64,000 nucleotides of DNA, from assembly GCA_038207425.1 (NCBI GenBank), contig JBBQZU010000008.1, positions 48,564-112,563 of the forward strand. Reading direction: 5' to 3'. The notes under the pieces were generated by a model, which saw nothing but the letters and a program-made list of their open reading frames with translations, did no database searches and was not told the origin of the DNA. The position numbers and the translations under genes were made by a program. Every line of letters starts with the position of its first letter. The stretch's first letter is position 1. The stretch comes from JBBQZU01 sp038207425 (GTDB lineage Bacteria > Bacteroidota > Bacteroidia > Flavobacteriales_D > Cryomorphaceae). Positions 37,707 to 45,775 of this stretch are shown piece after piece.

Positions 37707-37798
37707 TAAAGCATCTTATTCATCAGAGCTGGTTACTCTGAAATGGTTAAAATGATTGGTTAATACAAAATCCCTGCCTAACGAGGCAGGGATTTTTG
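37707..37798 (+). ncRNA. candidate small RNA, copy 2 of 3
   Basis: Second copy, 210 bases after the first. The core differs from copy 1 at two or three positions (TTATTC for TTATAC; AAATGG for AATTGG), then a different short linker and the hairpin at 37769-37794 with loop AACG and tail TTTTTG. The T-run on the plus strand sets the direction. An upstream block (TTTAATCAAAAAGTATCACAA, ending at 37666) recurs before copy 3 at the same distance of 50 bases from the core to the end of the motif's start, suggesting that promoter or control sequence was duplicated too. Confidence 0.7.
37769..37798 (+). terminator. terminator hairpin of copy 2
   Basis: AATCCCTGCCT pairs perfectly with AGGCAGGGATT around AACG, followed by TTTG. 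The stem and loop are identical to those of copy 3. Confidence 0.8.
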
Positions 37799-38015
37799 TT
37801 ATTGCAATATTTAGCGCCGTTCCTAAATTTGATTCGGAATTTCATATCAGAACCTGGATAGGCTGTTTCAAATTTTTCTCCATCGGTTGCAAAATAAATA
37901 CCCAGGGAACAGACCATAATATTTTTGCTATTGATACTCAGACAGAAATATTATTTAAATCAAAAATTATCACAATTAGGTAACTCTACGGGCACATGCT
38001 CCGTTAAAGAATATG

Positions 38016-38110
38016 TAAAGCATCTTATTCATCAGAGCTGGTTACTCTGAATTGGTTAAAATGATTGGTTAATTCATAAAATCCCTGCCTAACGAGGCAG
38101 GGATTTTTGT
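38016..38110 (+). ncRNA. candidate small RNA, copy 3 of 3
   Basis: Third copy, 309 bases after the second. The core matches copy 2 except for AATTGG, as in copy 1; the first bases TAAAGCATCTTATTC are shared with copy 2. Its hairpin is at 38080-38105, identical to that of copy 2, followed by TTTTTG. DNA between copies is otherwise unlike, so only the core, hairpin and upstream block are under constraint. The hairpin may also serve as a terminator region for the minus-strand gene that ends at 38157. Confidence 0.7.
38080..38110 (+). terminator. terminator hairpin of copy 3
   Basis: Same 11-bp stem and AACG loop as copy 2, with the T-run on the plus strand. Confidence 0.8.
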
Positions 38111-38156
38111 TTTAATCAAATTTTTAGCTGCAGATGGTTGTGATGCTGAATGCCGT

Positions 38157-38570
38157 TCAGAGCGATTCTGGTTTATTTCTTAAAAGCGACATGGCAAGCC
38201 ATATCCAACCGGCTATAAAAAACAATCCACCTATTGGGGTAATTGGCCCTAATAGCCCGGCAGAATCTTCAATTCCCAAAAGATATCGGGTATTCAAAAT
38301 GTAGATTGAAAACGAAAACAAAATGATACCAATTAAAAACATGATCGATATTCTTTTTTTGGTGGTTGTGGCCAGAACGTTTACCGGAAGGCTGTGCAAT
38401 GCTAAAATGGCAATACAATGCCAGGCCTGATAGCGAACCCCGGTTTCAAAAGAAGCAAGCTGAGATGGATTGAGTTGACTTTGCAAAGCATGAGCACCCA
38501 GTGCACCCAATACTACTGCCAGTGCCATCAGTGCGGCTGCTGAAGCAAGAATTGTTTTTGGCTGGGTCAT
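38157..38570 (-). CDS. DUF423 small membrane protein
   Basis: A 137-residue protein with four predicted membrane helices and the DUF423 pattern: LGALGAHAL near the N-terminus, FETGVRYQAWHCIAILAL, and LGPITPIGGLFFIAGW at the end. The family (YwdK/YgdD-like) is widespread and has no established function. It lies 29 bases downstream of a conserved protein gene on the same strand. Confidence 0.87.
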   Translation of the reverse strand: MTQPKTILASAAALMALAVVLGALGAHALQSQLNPSQLASFETGVRYQAWHCIAILALHSLPVNVLATTTKKRISIMFLIGIILFSFSIYILNTRYLLGIEDSAGLLGPITPIGGLFFIAGWIWLAMSLLRNKPESL

Positions 38571-38599
38571 CGTGATAAGGCTCTTGGGTTTTTACAAAA

Positions 38600-40057
38600 T
38601 CAGTTTTTCTCTTTCGATTTCTGCTCTGCCAGAGCTTTTTCTTCAAACAGGTCGGGGTCGTAACCAAACAAGCGGTTGTTTTTGATCATAACGTCCACGT
38701 AGTTTGGTACCATCTTTTCCCATCCAGCTTCGCCATTTCTTATGCGACGCAGGGTTTCGCGGCTTTGAATCCACAGTACTTCGGGGTCGAAATCAGTTAA
38801 GTCAACTATTCGGCGGTTGTTGATGAGGTAATCGTATAAAGGCAATAGTCTGGGTTGAACAGGCATATTTTTGCTGTTCATTATCTCTGTATCTTCTTCG
38901 GTTTTGCTTGGATATAGATACACTTTCAGGTCGCGGGTGAAGAGTACACCAAAGGCTTCGAGAATACCCCCATTCAGCTCGCGGTAATATTTCTCGTTGA
39001 AGAGTTCTATCATGTTGGTAACGCCCATGATAAGGCCCATTCTCGCTTTTGTAAACGTAGAGAAATACTGTATAAGCTTGTAGTATTCCTGATAGTTTGA
39101 TATGATTACCGTTTGCCCGAGTGAGCAAAGCACATCAGCACGGTCAAGGAAATCCTGCTCATCAATATCGCCTTCTGCGCGAAGATTACTAAGGGTAATT
39201 TCGAATAATACCTGCAGGTTATCCGAATCCACGCGGTTTTCCTTTACAAAAGCGTTGTATCCATTGATAATCATATCAATGTTTACTTTGGTTACCGGAC
39301 GGAAGCTGCCGCGAATAGCAAGAATATTTTTCTTGTAAAGGAGGTCAGCAGGTTGCAAATTGCGTCCGTCAGGACTGAAAATTACCGCATCGGTCATGCC
39401 GTTTTTAACAAGCTGCAGACTGAGGAGACGGTTGTCAACTGTTTCAAAATCAGGGCCAGTCATGGAAACCATGTCAATTTCAACCTGATCGCGGTTCAGG
39501 CTATCGTAGAGTGATTTCAGAAATTCACTTGGATTCTGGTAATAGAAGAAGCAGCCGTAAATCATATTCACACCAATGGTGCCTGCGGTTTCCTGCTGCA
39601 GCCCGGCATCATTTTCGTGGAGCTGTATGTGAACTATAACTTCATTCGGCTCTTTCTCGGCACTCGTTTGAAACTTTAGACCCATCCAGCCGTGGCCCTG
39701 ATAGCGCTTATGAAAGTCAATGGTGGCGATGGTATTTGCGAAAGCAAAAAATTTCTTTGATGGGTGCTTTGCCCGGTCGAGGCGCTCTTCGATCAAACCG
39801 TATTCGTAGTTGATCATTTTGCGCAAGCGGGGCTCGCACACGTACCTGTTTTTTTCTTCTTTTCCGTATATCGCATCACTGAAATCCTTATCGTAGGCTG
39901 ACATGGCCTTCGCGATAGTGCCTGAAGCACCACCCGCTCTGAAAAAGTGACGCACCACCTCTTGACCGGCTCCAATCTCAGCAAAAGTTCCGTACACATC
40001 CGGATCAAGATTCATTCGTAACGCTTTTTGCTTTGCTGCGAGTATTACCCTTTCCAA
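38600..40057 (-). CDS. conserved cytoplasmic protein of unknown function
   Basis: A soluble 485-residue protein that I recognise as a strongly conserved bacterial family without a proven role (it carries misleading names in some databases). Distinct blocks are GTFAEIGAGQEVVRHFFRAGG, seen here as GTFAEIGAGQE and RAGGASGTIAKAMSAYDKDFSD, then YQGHGWMGLKFQ and GVNMIYGCFFYY. No signal peptide or membrane helix. The frame has no ATG before residue 15; homologues include the ILAAKQKALRMNLD segment, so a TTG start at 40057 is accepted. Confidence 0.8.
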   Translation of the reverse strand: MERVILAAKQKALRMNLDPDVYGTFAEIGAGQEVVRHFFRAGGASGTIAKAMSAYDKDFSDAIYGKEEKNRYVCEPRLRKMINYEYGLIEERLDRAKHPSKKFFAFANTIATIDFHKRYQGHGWMGLKFQTSAEKEPNEVIVHIQLHENDAGLQQETAGTIGVNMIYGCFFYYQNPSEFLKSLYDSLNRDQVEIDMVSMTGPDFETVDNRLLSLQLVKNGMTDAVIFSPDGRNLQPADLLYKKNILAIRGSFRPVTKVNIDMIINGYNAFVKENRVDSDNLQVLFEITLSNLRAEGDIDEQDFLDRADVLCSLGQTVIISNYQEYYKLIQYFSTFTKARMGLIMGVTNMIELFNEKYYRELNGGILEAFGVLFTRDLKVYLYPSKTEEDTEIMNSKNMPVQPRLLPLYDYLINNRRIVDLTDFDPEVLWIQSRETLRRIRNGEAGWEKMVPNYVDVMIKNNRLFGYDPDLFEEKALAEQKSKEKN

Positions 40058-40082
40058 AATTGGTGGTTTTAGTGATGCGCTG

Positions 40083-40090
40083 CGAAATTA
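40083..40090 (-). promoter_or_regulatory. probable -7 box for the 485-residue conserved protein
   Basis: Reads TAATTTCG on the minus strand, one base from TAnnTTTG, 25 bases before the TTG start. Confidence 0.35.
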
Positions 40091-40175
40091 AACCCTTTAT
40101 ATCAAAGAAAATAGCATTTTCAGGCTTTTTAACAGGAAGTTTTATAGGGCAAAAAAAGCTATTTTAGGCGGTGAA

Positions 40176-40943
40176 ATGCGACTTACTTTATTGGGTACCG
40201 GCACTTCTCAGGGAGTTCCTGTAATAGGCTGTGAATGTGCTGTATGTGCTTCTACTAATCCACAAGATAACCGGCTTCGAACTTCGGCAATGGTTGAGGT
40301 TGACGGTGCAACAATAGTAATTGATACCGGCCCTGACTTCAGGCAGCAGATGCTGCGTGCCCGGCCTCATGATGTGGATGCCGTAATCTATACCCATGAG
40401 CATAAGGACCATATTGCAGGTCTTGATGATGTAAGGGCTTTCAATTTCAAACATCACAAGGCAATGAACCTTTATGCCACTCCTACTGTGCAGGCAGCCA
40501 TCAGACAGGAGTTTCAGTATATTTTCTCTGATATGAAATATCCGGGAGTGCCAGAAGTGATGCTTCATGAAATTGACCCATCAGTGCCATTCCACATAGG
40601 TGATGTGGAAATTATCCCCTTATTGGTTTATCATTATAAAATGCCCGTTTTGGGATTCCGCATTGGCAATATGGCTTATATCACTGATGCCAGTTCGATT
40701 CCTGATTCGGTTATGGCCCAGCTTCAGGGTCTTGATGTACTGGTGTTGGATGCGCTTCGGAGGCAAAGCCATATTTCGCATTTTAATTTGCAACAAGCTG
40801 TAGCAATTTCGGAAATTCTAAAACCTTCACGCACTTATTTTACGCATATATCGCACCTTATGGGTCTCCATAGCGAGGTAAACGCTGAGCTTCCGCCCAA
40901 TATGTATTTGGGGTATGATATGCTCTCGGTTGATGTAGAATAA
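40176..40943 (+). CDS. PhnP-like metallo-beta-lactamase-fold hydrolase
   Basis: A 255-residue metal hydrolase. The cysteine motif GCECAVC (residues 18-24) followed by NRLRTS is typical of PhnP-like phosphodiesterases, and the metal site reads T-H74-E-H76-K-D78-H79. Later ligands appear in YITDAS and SHLMGLHSE. PhnP splits cyclic phosphodiesters; this cluster also contains many enzymes of unassigned substrate, so the reaction is not certain. The gene stands alone between divergent and co-directional neighbours. Confidence 0.87.
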   Translation: MRLTLLGTGTSQGVPVIGCECAVCASTNPQDNRLRTSAMVEVDGATIVIDTGPDFRQQMLRARPHDVDAVIYTHEHKDHIAGLDDVRAFNFKHHKAMNLYATPTVQAAIRQEFQYIFSDMKYPGVPEVMLHEIDPSVPFHIGDVEIIPLLVYHYKMPVLGFRIGNMAYITDASSIPDSVMAQLQGLDVLVLDALRRQSHISHFNLQQAVAISEILKPSRTYFTHISHLMGLHSEVNAELPPNMYLGYDMLSVDVE

Positions 40944-41041
40944 GGTTGGATTTTCTCAAAAAGTCTATAGACAAAGCCTTTGAACGCTCCGTCTGAAACA
41001 CTCAAATATTCGACGAAATTTCAATATATGCGGTAGAATGC

Positions 41042-41049
41042 TAAATTTG
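41042..41049 (+). promoter_or_regulatory. -7 promoter box for the DUF4412-like gene
   Basis: TAAATTTG matches TAnnTTTG, 21 bases before the ATG at 41071, and lies inside the longer open frame that begins at 41038. This rules out the earlier start. Confidence 0.5.
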
Positions 41050-41070
41050 CTAAATACAAAGTGGCAAACT

Positions 41071-41991
41071 ATGAAAAACGCTATTAATCTGATAACCGCA
41101 GTATTTATAGGTTCATTTTTGATATGCTTCACAGTCAGCGGACAGCCGGTGGAAAAAGCTGAAAATGAATCTAAGACCAAATCGGGCAAAAAGTCGGAGA
41201 AAGAAAAGGGTAGTCTTTCTGAAGCAATGGAAGTCTTTGGCGAGAAGGCTGCTGAAGGCACTGACGACAGCGGAATGACCGATGAGCAAATGAAGATGAT
41301 GTCAAAGCTTTTTGGAAGCGATGCCAAGTTTGAGGGAGTGTATTCGTTTGCTTCTTCATTCATGTTTGATGTGCTAAGTAAAACGGATAGCAATAATGAA
41401 AGTGTAACGGTGTATGAAATGGCTGCTTCAGAAAGCGGAGAGAGCTTTTTGATGGAAATAATCTCTACCGACGGCGTGAAATCAGACACTCGAGGCAGGA
41501 TGATTTTTGATCACAAGAATAAATCTCTCATTAGCCTGATTGATGAAGGCGGTGACCGTAATGGGATTGTAATGACGTTTGATCCTGAAAGTATGGCTGC
41601 CAAAACCATTGAGCTTGATGTTGATAGAAATTCCATTTCAGAGAATGTAAGTTTTAGAAAAACCGGCCTTATCAGGCAAATTAATGGTTACAATTGTGAT
41701 CAATTCATTTATAGCTCACCTGATGCTAATGGCGAAATGTGGATTTCAGACGCAGAAGAATTAGAGGGCGTGGGTTTTTTCGGAATGTTTGGCTATGGCC
41801 AAAAGAAACACAAGACCTTCGCCAATGTGCCGGGTTATCCTGAAGGATTTGTAATGGAGATGTCAACAACCGACAAAAAATCAAATGAAAGTGCCACGAT
41901 AAAAGTCACTCAAATTGATCTTAATAAACGGCAATCGGTTCAGACATCTTCCTATCAGATGATTTCTGTGGGCAGCCTGATGGGCCAGTAA
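41071..41991 (+). CDS. exported DUF4412-like protein
   Basis: A 306-residue exported protein. Signal peptide at about 1-25 (LITAVFIGSFLICFTVSGQ), then a highly charged Lys/Glu/Ser-rich stretch (about 30-65), then a beta-rich domain ending in QINGYNCDQFIYSS and GEMWISDAEEL, a pattern typical of DUF4412 proteins. Function is unknown. It has its own promoter and converges with the dihydroorotase-like gene. Confidence 0.65.
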   Translation: MKNAINLITAVFIGSFLICFTVSGQPVEKAENESKTKSGKKSEKEKGSLSEAMEVFGEKAAEGTDDSGMTDEQMKMMSKLFGSDAKFEGVYSFASSFMFDVLSKTDSNNESVTVYEMAASESGESFLMEIISTDGVKSDTRGRMIFDHKNKSLISLIDEGGDRNGIVMTFDPESMAAKTIELDVDRNSISENVSFRKTGLIRQINGYNCDQFIYSSPDANGEMWISDAEELEGVGFFGMFGYGQKKHKTFANVPGYPEGFVMEMSTTDKKSNESATIKVTQIDLNKRQSVQTSSYQMISVGSLMGQ

Positions 41992-42003
41992 GCATATCGG
42001 ATT

Positions 42004-43275
42004 TTAAGGATTGGGTTCAGCGAGTATTCCCTGATTGATAATTGCAACCACACGGCCGCTCATTTCTTTTCCTATTTCTGCAATATTATAGGCTTTGCTT
42101 TGGAGTAATGGGCGCACTACGTGGGTGGGTTCTTGTGTACTAAAGAGGGTTAAGTTGGCCATTTCGCCAACTTCGATGGTAGGGCAATTGATGTTGAGTA
42201 CTTGCCTGGGGTGAATGCTGAAAGCTGCAACCAATTGGTCGATAGCTATACTGTCTGCGCAGGCTCCATAAACCAATGGAAAGAAAACTTCAATTGCAGC
42301 AGCACCAAAGTTGGCATAGTCGAATTCTAGTTTTTTATGCTCTTCGTCTTCAGGACTGTGGTCAGATGAGATGACCTGTATTTTGCCTTCAGCGAGCTTT
42401 TGAATCAATTGTTTGCGGTTCTCTTCGGTGCGAAGTGGCGGCATCAACTTGAAATTGCTGTCAAAACCAGCTACATTCTGATCGCTGTAGGCGAGATGTG
42501 CAGCCGTGGTTTCGCAGGTCAGCGTATGTCCTGCCTGAGCAGCAGAGTGTATCAAATCAACTGATCGTGCATCGCTTATAGGGCCCAGGTGCAGGCGTCC
42601 TTCGGTGTAGCCGAGCAGGGCGATATCGCGTTGTACTGCAATTTCTTCGGCTATAGATGGAATGCCTTTGAGTCCGAGTTTTGTGCTTTCTATACCCTCG
42701 TTCATTTGCCCTCCGGGAATCAGTGTAGCATCATATGGGAAATGCAATACCGGCGCGCCAAAGTTTTTTGCGTAAAGCAAGGCCCTGTGCAATAAACCTG
42801 ATGTGGCTATGCTGCGCTTGTCGTCGCCAAATGCTACTGCACCGGCTTCGTACATGTCATACATTTCGGCCAGGCTTTCGCCGTTAAGCCCTTTTGAGAG
42901 TGCGCCTATTGGAAATACTTCAACGGCGGCATCACGTGATCGGTTCAGCACATATGCTATGGCACCCTTACTGTCAGCCACAGGGTTCGTGTCGGGCGAG
43001 AGCGCAACTGCTGTAAAACCGCCTCGTGCGGCTGCCCGAAGTCCTGAATTAAGGTCTTCCTTATGTTCTTGCCCCGGGTCGCGAAAATTTACACGCATAT
43101 CCATCCAGCCTATTGAAACACACAGCCCGTTGGCGGTTATCACTTTGTCTGCTTCTTCGGTTATTGTGTCGGCAATTTTGCTAATCACCCCGTTAGAAAT
43201 CATAATGTCTACAACCTTTCCGTTGTCGGGGTGGCGCTTATCAACGATGGTGGCCTGACAGATGCGTATTTTCAT
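42004..43275 (-). CDS. dihydroorotase-like protein lacking most metal ligands
   Basis: Amidohydrolase-fold protein of 423 residues aligned throughout with type I dihydroorotases (RVNFRDPGQEHKEDLNSG, AAARGGFTAV, SSDHSPEDEEHK). Yet the metal site is degraded: the usual HxH after the first strand is R61-V-N63, the later CHxS histidine is Pro (HLGPIS), and the PHH motif is AAH. Only D305 and a few others remain. Such homologues (PyrC-prime/PyrX type) support aspartate transcarbamoylase structurally rather than catalytically, so it probably cannot cyclise carbamoyl aspartate itself. The ATG at 43275 overlaps the upstream stop as ATGA; a longer frame to 43356 is rejected. Confidence 0.85.
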   Translation of the reverse strand: MKIRICQATIVDKRHPDNGKVVDIMISNGVISKIADTITEEADKVITANGLCVSIGWMDMRVNFRDPGQEHKEDLNSGLRAAARGGFTAVALSPDTNPVADSKGAIAYVLNRSRDAAVEVFPIGALSKGLNGESLAEMYDMYEAGAVAFGDDKRSIATSGLLHRALLYAKNFGAPVLHFPYDATLIPGGQMNEGIESTKLGLKGIPSIAEEIAVQRDIALLGYTEGRLHLGPISDARSVDLIHSAAQAGHTLTCETTAAHLAYSDQNVAGFDSNFKLMPPLRTEENRKQLIQKLAEGKIQVISSDHSPEDEEHKKLEFDYANFGAAAIEVFFPLVYGACADSIAIDQLVAAFSIHPRQVLNINCPTIEVGEMANLTLFSTQEPTHVVRPLLQSKAYNIAEIGKEMSGRVVAIINQGILAEPNP

Positions 43276-45332
43276 GTTGACCTTTTGTTCCAGAAGCGAA
43301 TTAACAAACTTTCCAGCAAGAGGAACGCAAGAACGAGAAAAAGACACCATTTCCAAAGTTCTGTACCCTTCTGTTGCACGGCTATGGTTCTTGTGAGCGA
43401 CTGTGTATTGCCATCAAATACTTCCGCTTTGATATCGGGATTGGCCCTTATTAATTCTTTTATTTCTTCATTCATATAAGAATCCAGATTGCTCTCGCTG
43501 CGGCTGTAGTTGAGTCCGGCCACGCAAAGCGTATCGATACCGAGGGTGAGAATGTAGTTGCCCGATACATTGATGTCAGGCCCAGGGCCTATTTCGAGCA
43601 AGCCATCGCGCAGCTGGTGTTGTGGTATTACTTCCGTTTGACCGTTTATTTTCCGGAGCTTAAAAACTGCATCGCCCTGCAGTGCAGGTGCCGGTATCGT
43701 AAAGTAGCTCTCAGCACTGATCCAGGTATTTGTCATTGCTGTATTCTGACTCAACTCTGCGATACGCAGTGTGGTGGCCACGAAAAGCGCGTGCCTCGCA
43801 AAGTTGCTGTACTCAGCCTGAATGGGCACAGCGAGGGTATATACTTTGCCTGTTCCCGAATTGCTTGTAGAAAGAAACTGCGCTCCGTTTGCAAAGGCCA
43901 TAATATCGTCACCACCCGATTTGAGTGAGCGGCTCATGCTGAAATGAGCGCTAGAAGTAGGCAAGTCGGGATTATCGGGTATTTTTTCAAATACTCCTTT
44001 GTATACCGGGTGCTCAAGGTTTATGGTTTTTACCTTTAGTTCAGTTCTTCTAAATTGCAAATAGGCCCCGGCATCGAGTTGGTTTAGCATTGCATTGTAG
44101 CTGTCGGCATTTATTTCCGCTGAGGGAATGATGAACAAACTACCGCCATTTTTTACGAAAGTAACGAGCGAAGCTGAAAGACCCGTAGAGATTTCAGTAA
44201 GCCCGTTCAAAATCATCAGGTTTACATTGGCCAGATTTGCATAGTCTACCGAGCGGTCGGTTGCCGACGTATAATGGTATACGGAATCACTGCTGAAAAC
44301 GGCTTTCAGCACATCATTGCGGTTTGCGTTTTCGGGGCGAAGCGATTGCACAATGATTTTATCGAAAACCCTGTAGCCGAAGTGCCAGCTATCATCGAAA
44401 GTAATGGGATAATCTTCGATCGACACTTCAACGGCGTAGAATCCCGGAGTTTCGTTGATATAACTCAATGTGGCTATAGAAGCGGCGCCCGGCTCTACGG
44501 CAAAAGTTGCCACGGCGCTTTGATTTCCATTGATGGCAAGTTTGAGTGGTACGTTCTCCACGCGCTCTCTTCCGGCATTGCGGATTCGTACGTTGAGTTG
44601 TTCGGCGTCGCGGAGTTTCCGCACGGGGGTATTGAACCATACTGAGTCAATGTACAAATTGCCCGGTGAGTTGCGCTCCAGTACTACAAATGTTGCGGCG
44701 ATTGTGGTATCGGTCGCAAAATTTTCCAGGTCGAATTGTGATTTCTGAAAATCTGAAACCAGATAGCTCATTTTACGGCTATCTCCTGAAGTTTTTAGCG
44801 GATCGTTTTGGCGTGTGCTTATTTCGCGTAAGCTGTGGCTCTGAGGGCTTACTTCTACTTCCTGCACCCACTGTACAAACTCCTGCCGGCTTACATACCG
44901 CTGATGGCGGCCTTCAAAATCGTTTGTGAGCAGCAGAAACCTGTCTGTAGGCTCATACGCCATGGCAATATCAATGGCTCTGTTTTTAGCTGTTTCAAGC
45001 AGCGATCCTGCTTCGGTTTCGCCTTCCATGCTGAAGCTGTTGTCAATAAAAACCGAAACCGCTCGGGTACCATCATTGGCAGTGCTATCGGAGTTCGGTA
45101 TAAAGGGTTGTGCGAAGGCAAAAACCAGAAATGCAACGGCCAGAAGGCGCATCAGCAGTATGAGCAAATGCCTGAGTTGGTTCTGCGATTGGGTTTTGAG
45201 CTTGATTTCTCTGAGAAAGCGCACGTTGGTAAAGGCGATTTTCTTGAACCGCCTGAAGTTGAACAGATGCACAATAATGGGAATGGCCAGGGCAGCAAGT
45301 GCGTACAGAAAGCCGGGGTACAAAAATTCCAT
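43272..45332 (-). CDS. BatA/VWA-type membrane protein
   Basis: A 686-residue protein with the BatA N-terminal membrane domain (about 1-80: FLYPGFLYALAALAIPIIVHLF, shown here as its first residues, then FRRFKKIAFTNVRFL and a second helix), a von Willebrand factor A-like domain with VSVFIDNSFSMEGETEAG (MIDAS DxSxS), a large beta-rich periplasmic region and a final membrane helix near 660-680. Such proteins occur in aerotolerance-type operons and beside dihydroorotase genes in Bacteroidota, as here through an ATGA overlap. Function is unknown. The start at 45332 is where the family begins; the frame reaches 45446. Confidence 0.87.
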   Translation of the reverse strand: MEFLYPGFLYALAALAIPIIVHLFNFRRFKKIAFTNVRFLREIKLKTQSQNQLRHLLILLMRLLAVAFLVFAFAQPFIPNSDSTANDGTRAVSVFIDNSFSMEGETEAGSLLETAKNRAIDIAMAYEPTDRFLLLTNDFEGRHQRYVSRQEFVQWVQEVEVSPQSHSLREISTRQNDPLKTSGDSRKMSYLVSDFQKSQFDLENFATDTTIAATFVVLERNSPGNLYIDSVWFNTPVRKLRDAEQLNVRIRNAGRERVENVPLKLAINGNQSAVATFAVEPGAASIATLSYINETPGFYAVEVSIEDYPITFDDSWHFGYRVFDKIIVQSLRPENANRNDVLKAVFSSDSVYHYTSATDRSVDYANLANVNLMILNGLTEISTGLSASLVTFVKNGGSLFIIPSAEINADSYNAMLNQLDAGAYLQFRRTELKVKTINLEHPVYKGVFEKIPDNPDLPTSSAHFSMSRSLKSGGDDIMAFANGAQFLSTSNSGTGKVYTLAVPIQAEYSNFARHALFVATTLRIAELSQNTAMTNTWISAESYFTIPAPALQGDAVFKLRKINGQTEVIPQHQLRDGLLEIGPGPDINVSGNYILTLGIDTLCVAGLNYSRSESNLDSYMNEEIKELIRANPDIKAEVFDGNTQSLTRTIAVQQKGTELWKWCLFLVLAFLLLESLLIRFWNKRST

Positions 45333-45431
45333 CGGGGGCCAAAGATACACGAAGCAATTGATTTTACGCTTTTCCGAAAAGGCAAAATATGCGGGTAGCT
45401 TGCGCCATTTTAAAAATGTTACGAATAGGGC

Positions 45432-45439
45432 TATATTCG
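45432..45439 (+). promoter_or_regulatory. probable -7 box for the DUF1456 gene
   Basis: TATATTCG, one base from TAnnTTTG, 23 bases before the ATG at 45463. Confidence 0.35.
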
Positions 45440-45462
45440 CTCTCACAATCTATCCTTAGCCC

Positions 45463-45687
45463 ATGCTCAGCAACAATGATATTATGAAAAAACTTCGTGT
45501 GGCACTCAAGCTTCGCGATGATGAAATAGTAGCTATACTTAAGTTGGCCGAATTTGAAATTACCACAAGCGAGCTAGGTGCATTCTTTCGCAGTCCCGAC
45601 CATCCGAAGTATATGGAATGCGGTGATCAGGTACTGCGCAATTTTCTGAATGGCCTTATTATTCATCTTAGGGGAGAGAAGAAATAA
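45463..45687 (+). CDS. single-copy DUF1456 protein (half-size YehS type)
   Basis: A 74-residue protein containing one DUF1456 unit: NNDIMKKLRVALKLRDDEIV, then AEFEITTSELGAFFR and QVLRNFLNGLIIHLRG. YehS-type proteins usually carry two such units in about 150 residues, so this is a half-length form. No second unit follows before the convergent ATPase gene. Function unknown. Confidence 0.75.
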   Translation: MLSNNDIMKKLRVALKLRDDEIVAILKLAEFEITTSELGAFFRSPDHPKYMECGDQVLRNFLNGLIIHLRGEKK

Positions 45688-45775
45688 GGGTAAATCAATT
45701 CATCAAGGGAGGCATTTCAGGCGCGATTGTATCTTGTGTTTCTGAAATTAATTCAAAGGATTTATTTATGAGAAT

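Noticed and set aside
37499..38110. CRISPR array
   Set aside because: Only three units, with 150-250 bases of unequal spacing and hairpin terminators; no cas genes.
43276..43356. Longer start of the dihydroorotase-like gene
   Set aside because: The extension lies inside the end of the BatA gene and is not family sequence; the ATGA overlap start is typical.
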